Source: Embleya sp040605455 (GTDB taxonomy: Bacteria; Actinomycetota; Actinomycetes; Streptomycetales; Streptomycetaceae). Taken from it: 58,748 bases of DNA. The notes under the pieces were generated by a model. That model had not been told where the DNA came from, ran no database searches, and saw nothing but the letters and a program-made list of their open reading frames with translations. Below are positions 43,312 through 51,203 of the stretch, in pieces. The position numbers were made by a program, and so were the translations under genes. The DNA lies in the NCBI RefSeq assembly GCF_040605455.1, contig NZ_JBEXCV010000042.1, positions 1-58,748 of the forward strand. Direction: 5' to 3'. Within the stretch, counting starts at the first letter, position 1. Every line of letters begins with the position of its first letter.

Positions 43312-44331
43312 ATGGAAGGAATGCATAGTTCACTGGGAGTGCCTTTGTTTCCCGAACCAGTTGCCGGAATTTTCGAAGTTTATGAATGGAGTTTAGGTAG
43401 AGAGGGGTTCGCCGTCGACGACGTTGCGCACGAGTTCGGCTTCGAAAGTCCCGATCGGGGCGAGCGGATCGTCGCCGAACTCCTGGAGCTCCGGCTCATT
43501 CAACCGTCCCGTCACCAGGACGCCTGGTTCGTCCCGGCGGATCCGAGTATCGCCTCCTCCCGGCTCCTGACTCGAAGCGAGCGGGAGTTGCTCGGCTGGA
43601 AAATGGCGACGGGTCAGCTCCGGAACGAGCTTGCGCGTCTTTCGCTGCTGTTTCGGTCGAGCAAGTTCGGCGGGCGGGACGCCAATTCGTTCGACGTCGT
43701 GAAGGAACCCGAGACGATCAGATTGCTGCTTTCCGATGCGGCGGCGAACAGTTCCCACGAGGTCGTCTGTATGCAACCCCGGAGCGGGGGGACGGTCGAC
43801 GAATCCGTCGAGGCGCAGAGCCGGGATTTCCAACTGCTCGGCCGGGGCGTGCGTATGCGTGTTCTGTACCAGCATGCCGCACGGTTCGACATACCGATCC
43901 GCGAGTATGCGGAGAAGCTGGTCGACTCCGGTGCCGAGATACGGACGGCGGGGGCGCTTTTCGGCAAGATATACATCTTCGACCGCACCGCGGCATACAT
44001 CCTCGCGAGCGGCGAGGACGGCGGTGCGGTGGTCGTGCAGGAGCGCTCGCTCATCGACTTCCTCTACTCGTGTTTCGAGCATGTCTGGGCGACGGCAAAG
44101 GATTTCGACAGTCGGCGGGCGGAAACCGAGGTCATCAGCAGCGACATGAAGAAGGAAATCGTCAAGATGTTGATCTCCGGAGCCAAGGACGAAGCCATCG
44201 CCCGGCGCCTGGGCGTGTCCGTCCGCACCTGCCGTAAACATATTGGTCAGGTCATGCAGATGTTCGGCGCGACGAGCCGGTTCCAGTTCGGCTACCTCGT
44301 GAAGGAGGCGAATCTGGTGGAGGACGTGTAG
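43312..44331 (+). CDS. LuxR-type C-terminal HTH regulator with TrmB-like N-terminus, TTA codon
   Basis: A 339-residue regulator. An N-terminal winged-helix-like part (GIFEVYEWSLGREGFAVDDV, then EFGFESPDRGERIVAELLEL) is followed by a phospholipase-D-like central sensor domain with GVRMRVLYQHAARFD and GKIYIFDRTAAYIL. A LuxR helix-turn-helix ends the protein (GAKDEAIARRLGVSVRTCRKH). Residue 28 is encoded by TTA (43393-43395), so translation should depend on the bldA tRNA. The start is ambiguous: ATG 43312 lies three bases after GGGAGG, and ATG 43321 twelve bases after. A strong hairpin follows the stop. It is the likely pathway-specific activator. Confidence 0.88.
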   Translation: MEGMHSSLGVPLFPEPVAGIFEVYEWSLGREGFAVDDVAHEFGFESPDRGERIVAELLELRLIQPSRHQDAWFVPADPSIASSRLLTRSERELLGWKMATGQLRNELARLSLLFRSSKFGGRDANSFDVVKEPETIRLLLSDAAANSSHEVVCMQPRSGGTVDESVEAQSRDFQLLGRGVRMRVLYQHAARFDIPIREYAEKLVDSGAEIRTAGALFGKIYIFDRTAAYILASGEDGGAVVVQERSLIDFLYSCFEHVWATAKDFDSRRAETEVISSDMKKEIVKMLISGAKDEAIARRLGVSVRTCRKHIGQVMQMFGATSRFQFGYLVKEANLVEDV

Positions 44332-44367
44332 CGGCGGCCGGTCCCGTCGCCCCCGGCCGGCCGCCGC
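44331..44367 (+). terminator. Terminator hairpin after the LuxR-type gene
   Basis: GCGGCGGCCGG (44331-44341) pairs perfectly with CCGGCCGCCGC (44357-44367), beginning at the last base of the stop codon. Confidence 0.65.
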
Positions 44368-44877
44368 GCGGCCGCGCCCTCCCCTCGACCCGTCCGTCGG
44401 CTCGCGCGCGTCGCACGGACCGTCGGCCGCATGCCGGCGTTCGCAGCCGCTGGTCAAGTGCGGGCCGCGTGAGTTTCCTCAAGTGGAAGTGCAGCTTGAT
44501 GAGCGGGTCGGGGGGTGGAGTCCGCAGCCGTTCTGTCACACACTGTAGGGAGTCGCAACCGCGCGACGGCGGGGATGTTCGCTGAACACCAAGGGGGCCG
44601 CGTCGATCCGTTCATCCCTCGCGTCACCGGTCGGCCCGAGCATTGTCTGCCGGGTTTCGGGGCCATGGCGGCGAGGTAGGTTGCGCGTAGAGAAATTCGT
44701 ACGAATTCATTTCGGGTCATTTTCCTCGGCTTCGGGGTGACGTAGAAGTCGACACCGAGGACGGCCTTGCAGTCGGCGTCGCAAAGATGCGACTCGGTCG
44801 ACCTGACGATCCATTCTTTCGTGTTCGCCCGTATCGGGCGAGCACTCCCTTGATGTGCACAATTCCTTCCGGAAACC
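44368..44877. other. Gene-poor stretch upstream of the methoxymalonyl operon
   Basis: No gene is clearly supported. The right half (about 44690-44880) is less GC-rich and is probably the operon promoter region. A minus-strand frame gives the protein-like stretch CDADCKAVLGVDFYVTPKP near 44720-44780, but it lacks a good start and a recognisable family. Confidence 0.4.
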
Positions 44878-44907
44878 TTTCCGTATGCAAACTTTCCGCA
44901 CGCAAAC
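44878..44907 (+). repeat. Tandem pair of 15-bp repeats TTTCCGYAYGCAAAC, candidate activator site
   Basis: TTTCCGTATGCAAAC (44878-44892) is directly followed by TTTCCGCACGCAAAC (44893-44907), which differs at two T/C positions. The pair sits 95 bp upstream of the first methoxymalonyl gene. Direct rather than inverted repeats suit a SARP- or OmpR-like activator. Confidence 0.55.
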
Positions 44908-44918
44908 CTGGGGTGGTT

Positions 44919-45005
44919 ATGAGCGGGTCTGTCGTTCGTGATATCGGTCGGGGGTCGAGAAAGTCCTTCGCCGTTTTGGGGCGGCCGGGTGTGGTCGGCC
45001 GATGA
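44919..45005 (+). CDS. Possible 28-aa leader peptide coupled to the methoxymalonyl operon
   Basis: ATG 44919 has GGGGTGG eight bases upstream and opens a 28-residue frame (start MSGSVVRDIGRGSRK) whose TGA overlaps the next gene's ATG by four bases (ATGA). The downstream gene has no clear ribosome site of its own, so coupling through this leader would explain its translation. No family is recognised. Confidence 0.35.
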   Translation: MSGSVVRDIGRGSRKSFAVLGRPGVVGR

Positions 45006-45862
45006 CCGAAAACGGGGGCGCGCCGCGGTTGGCGGTGTTCGGCGCGGGAGTAATGGGAATCGGTATCGCGACGCTCGCCATCGGGCGGGGAGTGTCGGTC
45101 GTGCTCGTGGACGTGGACCCGGCGCGGCTGAGTACGGCACGCGAGCGGGTACGGGGCGAGCTCCGGCTCGCCCACATGATGGGTGCGCTCCCGCGCGGCG
45201 GACCGATCGGTGAGCTGCAGCTCGCCGACTCCGCCGTGGCGGCCGCGGACACGACCTGGGTGATCGAGGCGATCACCGAGGTCGCCGACCTGAAGGCCAA
45301 GGTGCACAGGGAGATCGCCTCCGTGGTCGCGCCGGGGACGCTGCGGGTCACCAACACGTCGTCGATCCCGGTCGACGAACTCGCGGGGGAGATTCCGGCC
45401 CCCGAGTGCCTGGTGGGCATCCACTTCATGAATCCGCCCTACTTGATCGGGACGCTCGAGGTGGTTCGGGGGCCGCGCAGCGGCGACTCGGCGATGTCGG
45501 CCGTGCAGGACCTGCTGTCCACATTGGACCGAAAGGCGATCGTGGTCGGCGACGGGGCCGGCTTCGTCACCAGCCGCCTGCTGCACCGCATGATCAACGA
45601 CGCGGCGAACGTCGTCGAGGAGGGGCGGGCCACCGTCGAGGACGTCGACGCCCTGATGGAGGGCTGCCTCGGGCACCCGACGGGTCCGCTGAGGACCGCC
45701 GACCTGATCGGCATCGACAACCTCGTCGACTCCCTGTCCGTGCTGTACGAGCGCACCGGAGACGAGGGCTGCCGCCCGAGCGAACTGCTTGTGCGCAAGG
45801 TCGCCGAAGGCAACCACGGCCGCAAGACCGGGCGTGGTTTCTACGAGTACGGCGTGCGCTGA
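45002..45862 (+). CDS. fkbK: FkbK-like 3-hydroxyacyl dehydrogenase (methoxymalonyl-ACP pathway)
   Basis: A 286-residue NAD-dependent dehydrogenase with Rossmann loop AVFGAGVMGIGIATLA, WVIEAITEVADLKAKV, VTNTSSIPVDEL, the catalytic region GIHFMNPPYLIGTLEVV and GFVTSRLLHRMINDA. In methoxymalonyl-ACP synthesis it oxidises the glyceryl-ACP hydroxyl to the aldehyde. It is the first gene of a five-gene operon whose set matches fkbG-K and the equivalent ansamycin and macrolide genes. The assignment rests on this context, because the sequence alone resembles 3-hydroxybutyryl-CoA dehydrogenases. Confidence 0.9.
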   Translation: MTENGGAPRLAVFGAGVMGIGIATLAIGRGVSVVLVDVDPARLSTARERVRGELRLAHMMGALPRGGPIGELQLADSAVAAADTTWVIEAITEVADLKAKVHREIASVVAPGTLRVTNTSSIPVDELAGEIPAPECLVGIHFMNPPYLIGTLEVVRGPRSGDSAMSAVQDLLSTLDRKAIVVGDGAGFVTSRLLHRMINDAANVVEEGRATVEDVDALMEGCLGHPTGPLRTADLIGIDNLVDSLSVLYERTGDEGCRPSELLVRKVAEGNHGRKTGRGFYEYGVR

Positions 45863-46533
45863 TGGCCGGCCAGGTGGGACTGGACGAGCGCCTGCTCGAC
45901 TACGTGCGGTCGGTGTCCCTGCGCGACGACGAGATCCTGCGCGACCTGGTCGCCGAGACGGCGTCCATGCCGGCGCTGAACGCCATGGTGACCATGCCCG
46001 AAGAGGGGCAACTGCTGGCCATGTTGGTCGGATTGACCGGTGCCGCCCGGGTGCTGGAGATAGGCACCTTCACCGGCTACGGCACGTTGTGCATGGCCCG
46101 GGCGCTGCCGCCCGGCGGGCGGATCATCACGTGCGACATCAACGAGCGCTGGACCAAGATCGCCCGGCGGTACTGGGAACGCGCCGGGGTGTCCGACCGG
46201 ATCGAGCTGCGGCTCGGGGACGGCGCACAGACCATGGTGAACCTGCTTGCCGAGCACGGGCCGGAGACCTTCGACCTGGTCTTCGTCGACGCCGACAAGA
46301 CCGGATACGCGCGTTACTACGAAGAGGCGCTGACCCACCTGCGGCCCGGCGGCCTGATCGTGCTCGACAACACGCTCTACTTCGGGCGGGTCGCGGATCC
46401 GGAGGCGGACGATCCCGACACGGAGGCCATCCGTGAGCTCAACGCCTCGCTCCTGGTCGACAGCAGGGTGGAGCTGTCCATGCTCGTCATGGCGGACGGA
46501 ATCACGTTGGCGCGCAAGAACAAGACGCGATAA
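45862..46533 (+). CDS. fkbG: FkbG-like SAM-dependent O-methyltransferase (methoxymalonyl-ACP pathway)
   Basis: A 223-residue class I methyltransferase of the caffeoyl-CoA/catechol type. The SAM loop is ARVLEIGTFTGYGTLCMA. GRIITCDINERWTKIARRYW, FDLVFVDADKTGYARYYEEA and GGLIVLDNTLYFGRV provide the metal- and SAM-binding residues. It should methylate hydroxymalonyl-ACP to methoxymalonyl-ACP. The ATG shares a base with the preceding stop (TGATG). Confidence 0.92.
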   Translation: MAGQVGLDERLLDYVRSVSLRDDEILRDLVAETASMPALNAMVTMPEEGQLLAMLVGLTGAARVLEIGTFTGYGTLCMARALPPGGRIITCDINERWTKIARRYWERAGVSDRIELRLGDGAQTMVNLLAEHGPETFDLVFVDADKTGYARYYEEALTHLRPGGLIVLDNTLYFGRVADPEADDPDTEAIRELNASLLVDSRVELSMLVMADGITLARKNKTR

Positions 46534-46549
46534 GGAAGGGACTTTTCCC

Positions 46550-46828
46550 ATGACGGACTCGACAACGGAACTGACGGTCGCCGACATCGAGCGGCGACTC
46601 GGCGAGTTTCTCGAGGCGAAGACCAGGATGACCTGGGAGCCGGAGGTGGACCTGTTCGCCTCGGGGGCGGTCTCCTCGCTCTTCGCGATGGAGCTGGTGG
46701 TGTTCGTGGAGAGCACGTTCGGCGTCGCCGTGGAGGGCCCCGACCTCGCCATGGACAACTTCCGCACCGTGCGGGCCATGAGTTCGCTGGTGACCCGGCT
46801 GCGCACCGGGGGTGACGGCGGTGCTTGA
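46550..46828 (+). CDS. fkbJ: FkbJ-like discrete acyl carrier protein
   Basis: A 92-residue acidic carrier protein. The serine that receives phosphopantetheine lies in DLFASGAVSSLFAMELVVF, which is the diverged form of the GxDSL motif usual in FkbJ-type ACPs. It carries the three-carbon unit from glyceryl to methoxymalonyl and delivers it to an AT domain. AAGGAAGGG precedes the ATG. It overlaps the dehydrogenase gene that follows by 17 bases. Confidence 0.92.
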   Translation: MTDSTTELTVADIERRLGEFLEAKTRMTWEPEVDLFASGAVSSLFAMELVVFVESTFGVAVEGPDLAMDNFRTVRAMSSLVTRLRTGGDGGA

Positions 46829-47921
46829 CGCCCTGACCGCGTTGGTGACCGAGACGGTCGCCGACGCAGCGAGCGAGTGGGACGTGGCGGGCGAGATCCC
46901 GATCGACGTTCTCCGGGGACTCGGCGCCAAGGGTGTGCTGTGCGCCGAGGCGGACCCGGCCTTCGGCGGTCTCGGTCTGTCCGGCGTGGAAAACGGTGAA
47001 CTCACCGCGCATACCGGCACGTTGTGCAGCTCGCTGCGCAGCGTGATGACCTCCCAGGGGATGGCCGCCTGGACGATCCGGCGGTTCGGTGACAAGGCGC
47101 AGCGGACGGAGTACATCGGCCGGCTCACCAGTGGGGAACTGGCCGCGGTGGCGTTCAGCGAACCGGGTGCGGGCAGCGATCTCGCCGCGATGGCCACCGA
47201 GATCCGGCGCGACGGCGAGGAAATCGTCGTGGCCGGCACCAAGACCTGGATCACGGTCGCCGCCTACGCCGACTGGATCGTGGTGTTCGGCCGCTACCAG
47301 GGCGGCGGTGCCGTCGCGGTGGTGCCCACGTCGGCGCCCGGTGTCCGGGTGACCCCGGTGGCCGACCCGCTCGGCTGCCGCGCGGGCGGGCACGCCCGCG
47401 TGCTGCTCGACGACGTGCGGCTGCCCGCGGAGAACCTGCTCGCGGTGGCCGGCCAACCGCTGGTCATGCTGACCACCATCGCACTCACCTACGGCCGGCT
47501 GTCGGTGGCCTGGGGATGCGTCGGAATTCTGCGTGCGTGCCTTACGGCCGTCGCTCGACATGCCGCGCACCGTGAGCAGTTCGGCAAGCCCCTGCTGCAG
47601 CACCAACTCGTCGCCCGACACCTGGCCGAGCTCTACGCCGCGGAACGAACGGCGACGTTCGCATGCGAGCGGGCGAGCCGCAGTCGGGACGACGGTTCGC
47701 CGGAGCAGGTGCCGGCGTCGGTCCTGGCCAAGCACGTCGCGGCCGGGAACGCCGCTCGTGGCGCGGCGTCGGCGATGCAGGTACTCGCCTCCGCGGGGGC
47801 GGCGGGCGGGCATGTGGTGGAGCGGGCGTACCGCGACGCGAAGTTGATGGAAATCATCGAGGGCAGCAACGAGATCTGCCAGCTGATACTCGCCGAGCAC
47901 GCCGCCTCGGCGGCGGGCTGA
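46812..47921 (+). CDS. fkbI: FkbI-like acyl-ACP dehydrogenase (methoxymalonyl-ACP pathway)
   Basis: A 369-residue flavoprotein of the acyl-CoA dehydrogenase fold. It shows VAFSEPGAGSDLAAMATEIR, VAGTKTWITVAAYADW, HREQFGKPLLQHQLVARHLA and LMEIIEGSNEICQLILAEHA. In this pathway it takes the aldehyde on the carrier protein to the carboxylate, giving hydroxymalonyl-ACP. GTG 46812 and GTG 46821 are both possible starts; the second is better spaced from GGGGG. The overlap with the ACP gene suggests translational coupling. Confidence 0.92.
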   Translation: MTAVLDALTALVTETVADAASEWDVAGEIPIDVLRGLGAKGVLCAEADPAFGGLGLSGVENGELTAHTGTLCSSLRSVMTSQGMAAWTIRRFGDKAQRTEYIGRLTSGELAAVAFSEPGAGSDLAAMATEIRRDGEEIVVAGTKTWITVAAYADWIVVFGRYQGGGAVAVVPTSAPGVRVTPVADPLGCRAGGHARVLLDDVRLPAENLLAVAGQPLVMLTTIALTYGRLSVAWGCVGILRACLTAVARHAAHREQFGKPLLQHQLVARHLAELYAAERTATFACERASRSRDDGSPEQVPASVLAKHVAAGNAARGAASAMQVLASAGAAGGHVVERAYRDAKLMEIIEGSNEICQLILAEHAASAAG

Positions 47922-47947
47922 GCGGTCCTAGGAGACGGGGGGCGGAG

Positions 47948-49039
47948 ATGTCCGAAACACCACCGGTCGTGAAGTGCCTGGTCTGGGATCTCGACAACAC
48001 GCTGTGGAACGGCACGCTCGTCGAGGACGGCCACGTCGAGGTCGACGACGCCGTCCGCAAGGTGATCGTGGAGCTCGACGCACGTGGCGTGCTGCAGGCC
48101 GTGTCCAGTCGCAACGACCACGACGAGGCGTGGGCACGACTGGAAGAGTTGGGCCTCGCCGAGTACTTCGTCCTGCCGCACATCGGCTGGGGCCCCAAGT
48201 CGGAGTCGGTGCGCAGGATCGCCGAGCAGTTGAACTTCTCGCTCAAGACGATCGCGTTCATCGACGACCTGCCGACCGAACGCGCCGAGGTCGAGTACCA
48301 CCTGCCGGAAGTGCGGTGCTACCCGGCCGAGCAGGCCGACGCGTTGCTCGGCCTGCCCGAGTTCAGCCCGGCGGTGGTCACCGTCGACGCGCGCCGGCGC
48401 CGGCAGATGTACCAGGCCGGGTTCGAGCGGGACCAGGAGCGGGAGAAGTACCAGGGCGCCGACGAGGAATTCCTGCGCTCGCTCGACCTGGTGATGCGGA
48501 TCGGGAAGGCCAGGGACGAGGAGATCACCCGGGTCGAGGAACTGACCCTGCGGACCAGCCAGATGAACGCGACCGGCGTGCACTACTCGGATGCCGCGCT
48601 GCGCTCGTTCCTGTCCGACGAGAACCACGACGTGCTGGTGGTCTCGATGACCGACCGCTTCGGACCGCACGGCGCGGTCGGGGTGATGCTGATCGAGAAG
48701 AGCGCGCAGGCCTGGCGCATCAAGCTGCTGGCGACATCGTGCCGGGTCGTCTCGTTCGGCGCGGGCGCGGTGCTGCTGCGCTGGCTCACCGACGCCGCCG
48801 CGCGAGCCGGGGTGCACCTCGTCGCCGACTTCCGGCGCACCGAACGCAACCGAATGATGGAAGTGGCCTACCGGTTCGCGGGGTTCACCACCGCGGAGTG
48901 TGCCTGCCTGGCCTCGTTCTCGCCGCCCGAGGGAACCGAGTGCCTGCATCTGGAACCGGCCCGGCAGGACCCGCCGAGGACCATGCGCGTCGTCACGCCC
49001 GAATCGCACGGCGCCGGCCGAGAAGCGCAATGGCTGTAG
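47948..49039 (+). CDS. fkbH: FkbH-like glyceryl transferase/phosphatase (HAD family)
   Basis: A 363-residue protein that takes 1,3-bisphosphoglycerate, removes phosphate and loads the glyceryl group on the discrete ACP, starting methoxymalonyl-ACP synthesis. The HAD nucleophile motif is CLVWDLDNTLWNGTL. Later motifs include AVSSRNDHDEAW, GPKSESVRRIAEQL and AFIDDLPTERAEV. The C-terminal GNAT-like half has MNATGVHYSD, VVSMTDRFGPHGAVGVMLIE and EVAYRFAGF. GGAG precedes ATG 47948. It is the last gene of the operon; a 15-bp repeat array starts 12 bp after its stop. Confidence 0.95.
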   Translation: MSETPPVVKCLVWDLDNTLWNGTLVEDGHVEVDDAVRKVIVELDARGVLQAVSSRNDHDEAWARLEELGLAEYFVLPHIGWGPKSESVRRIAEQLNFSLKTIAFIDDLPTERAEVEYHLPEVRCYPAEQADALLGLPEFSPAVVTVDARRRRQMYQAGFERDQEREKYQGADEEFLRSLDLVMRIGKARDEEITRVEELTLRTSQMNATGVHYSDAALRSFLSDENHDVLVVSMTDRFGPHGAVGVMLIEKSAQAWRIKLLATSCRVVSFGAGAVLLRWLTDAAARAGVHLVADFRRTERNRMMEVAYRFAGFTTAECACLASFSPPEGTECLHLEPARQDPPRTMRVVTPESHGAGREAQWL

Positions 49040-49050
49040 GTGGGAATTCA

Positions 49051-49125
49051 CTGCTCGGTTGGACGCTGCTCGGTTGAACGCTGCTCGGTCGAACGCTGCT
49101 CGGTCGAACGCTGCTCGGTCGCACG
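49051..49125 (+). repeat. Five tandem 15-bp repeats between fkbH and the SARP gene
   Basis: The unit CTGCTCGGTYGAACG occurs at 49051, 49066, 49081, 49096 and 49111, each exactly 15 bp long. Copies 3 and 4 are identical and copies 1, 2 and 5 differ at one or two positions. The array ends 29 bp before the TTG start of the SARP gene. It looks like an iteron-type activator array or a variable-number repeat. Fifteen is a multiple of three, so copy-number change would not shift a frame read through it. Confidence 0.85.
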
Positions 49126-49154
49126 CTGAACAGGAACGATCTACGGGGGATGTC

Positions 49155-51065
49155 TTGCAGTTCTTGGTGCTCGGCCCGTTGAAACTGATGGACGACGAGA
49201 AACCGATCGCGATCGGCGGCGACCGGCGCCGCGCGACGCTCGGCCTGCTGCTGCTCAACGCCAACCGCGAGGTGGCGACCAGCAAGCTCCTCGAAGGACT
49301 GTGGGGCACCGAGGAGACGCCGGCGACGGCACGCAAGATCCTGCAGAACGCGGTGCGCGGCCTGCGCGTGATGTTCGCCGAGCACGCGCGTGGGGACGCG
49401 CGCCCGCCGGCCCTGCTGACCTGCTCGCACGGATACCAGTTGCAGGTTGACCCGGAACAGGTCGACATGTTCCGGTTTCACCGCCTGGCGCAGGCCGGTC
49501 GCGCGCAACTGGCGGCGGGCCGGCCCGCCGCCGCGGCAGCCACCCTGCGGGAGGTGCTCGCGTTGTGGCGCGGGCAGGCGCTGGCCGACCTGGTGGAGAG
49601 CGGGCACTCCTGGACGGAGCTGACGGCGCTGCAGAACGCCCGGCTGGACGTGATGGAGGACTACTACGAGGCCGAGTTGGCGAATGGGCGCCACCAGGCC
49701 GTCCTGGGCGAGCTGGAGGCGATGGTCGAGGCCGAGCCGCTGCGCGAGCGGGCGTGTCACCAACTGATGCTCGCGCTGTACCGCAGTGGTCGGCAGGCCG
49801 ACTCGCTCGCGGTCTACCGGCTGGTGCGGCTGCGGTTGGCCGAGGAGTTCGGGCTGGAACCCGGCCGGGAGCTGCGGCTGTTGCAACACGCGATCCTGGT
49901 GCACGACCCGTTGATCGCGGCCCCGACGGCCCCGGCAGGGCCGGCACGGCCGGTGGTGATCTTTGGGCTCGGGCAGGAGGCGGAGCACCGCGAGCGACCG
50001 GTTCGCCGGCCGGTCCAGCTGGTCTCGCCACCGACCGCCGGCGGTCGGAGCACGGTCAGCGCGGTGCTGATCCGCGCCGACTTCGGGGCCGGCCGCCGGG
50101 TCAGCGACATCGGTGAGTCCCTGGAACGCACCGCGACGACCGTGCGCGAGGAGGTGGAGCGGTTCGGCGGGGTGGTCGCCGGGTCGACCGGCTCGGTCAC
50201 GCTGGCCGTGTTCCGGCCCGCCTCGCCGCAGGAGGACGGTACCGAGCAGGTCGCCGAACGGGCGGTCTGCGCCGCGATGTCGTTGCGGCAGCGGATCTGC
50301 TTCGACGTGCCGGCGGGCGAGCGGCCCGCGCTGCGGGTGGCGGTGTCGACGGGTGAGATTCCGGTCCGTCCCGGTGCGAGGTTCCTGGAGCCGCTGCCGG
50401 TCAACGGTGCGCTGCTGGCCGACTGCGAGTCCCTGCTGCAGTTCGGCGAGGACACCGAGATCGTGGTCTGCGGCCGGACCAGGAGGCTGACCGGGGCAAC
50501 CATCCGGTACGGCCGGGAGGGCGGCCTTCGTCCGCGATGGACGGTCGGGGGGCGCTGTCGCGAGTCCTTCGCCCAGCCGGAGGTCTTCGACCGCGAGCCC
50601 GAACTGGACGTGCTGAGCAGCCTGTTGGAGCGGGTCCGTCGGCGGGCCCGGCCGCACTTGGTCCTGGTCCTGGGTGCCCCTGGGATCGGGAAGTCGCGGT
50701 TGCTCGCCGCGTTCGAACGTCGCGTCGAGAACGCGGCGACGGTGCGGCTGGATTCCGGCGGGCCGTTGACCACCCCGAACGTGGCGAAACTCGCCGAGCA
50801 CCGCCCACTCGTGGTGTTCGCCGACGACCTGCATCTGGCCGACAACGCGGCACTGGAGACCATCGAGGACCTGCTGGAGCTGCCGGAACCGATGCCGCTG
50901 CTGGTGGTCGCCGCGGCCCGGCCGGAACTGTTCCGCAGGCGTCCGGGGTGGGGCGACGGTCAGCGGCACGCCAGTTGGATGACCCTCGATCCGGTGACGC
51001 TCGACCCGCCCGCCGAAACACCGCAGGAGCGCGACATGCCCAGGCTCTGCCACGCCGCCGGCTGA
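49155..51065 (+). CDS. Large SARP regulator with cyclase-like and AAA ATPase segments
   Basis: A 636-residue protein, probably the cluster activator. Residues 1-95 are the OmpR-like winged helix (LQFLVLGPLKLMDDEKPI, then RRRATLGLLLLNANREV). Residues 96-250 form the bacterial transcriptional activation domain (HRLAQAGRAQLAAGRPA and SLAVYRLVRLRLAEEFGLEPG). From about 300 to 430 there is a nucleotide-cyclase-like segment (LIRADFGAGR). The ATPase core has P-loop LGAPGIGKSRLL (Lys513) and HRPLVVFADDLHLAD. It ends soon after, without the long TPR tail of AfsR-type SARPs. The start is a rare TTG behind GGGGGA; TTG codons inside the repeat array are in-frame alternatives. Confidence 0.87.
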   Translation: MQFLVLGPLKLMDDEKPIAIGGDRRRATLGLLLLNANREVATSKLLEGLWGTEETPATARKILQNAVRGLRVMFAEHARGDARPPALLTCSHGYQLQVDPEQVDMFRFHRLAQAGRAQLAAGRPAAAAATLREVLALWRGQALADLVESGHSWTELTALQNARLDVMEDYYEAELANGRHQAVLGELEAMVEAEPLRERACHQLMLALYRSGRQADSLAVYRLVRLRLAEEFGLEPGRELRLLQHAILVHDPLIAAPTAPAGPARPVVIFGLGQEAEHRERPVRRPVQLVSPPTAGGRSTVSAVLIRADFGAGRRVSDIGESLERTATTVREEVERFGGVVAGSTGSVTLAVFRPASPQEDGTEQVAERAVCAAMSLRQRICFDVPAGERPALRVAVSTGEIPVRPGARFLEPLPVNGALLADCESLLQFGEDTEIVVCGRTRRLTGATIRYGREGGLRPRWTVGGRCRESFAQPEVFDREPELDVLSSLLERVRRRARPHLVLVLGAPGIGKSRLLAAFERRVENAATVRLDSGGPLTTPNVAKLAEHRPLVVFADDLHLADNAALETIEDLLELPEPMPLLVVAAARPELFRRRPGWGDGQRHASWMTLDPVTLDPPAETPQERDMPRLCHAAG

Positions 51066-51150
51066 GCACGGACGTTTCCTTGGTCCGCGGAGCCAGATTC
51101 GCGGCCCGCTATGGGTTTCCTGAACCCGGCTGCCCACCACACCCGCAGGG

Positions 51151-51203
51151 TTGACTGGCCTAGTGCCGCTAGTTGAGTACTCGGCCGGAGGAGTGACGAG
51201 ACG
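51151..51203 (+). promoter_or_regulatory. Possible PKS promoter
   Basis: TTGACT at 51151-51156 followed 17 bp later by TGAGTA (51174-51179) resembles a sigma-70-type promoter in the 138-bp gap before the first PKS. The ribosome site GGAGGAG at about 51187 serves ATG 51204. Confidence 0.35.

Noticed and set aside
44454..45140. Minus-strand gene upstream of the methoxymalonyl operon
   Set aside because: One stretch looks protein-like, but the frame has no credible start, no ribosome site and no recognised family, and it overlaps the fkbK start.
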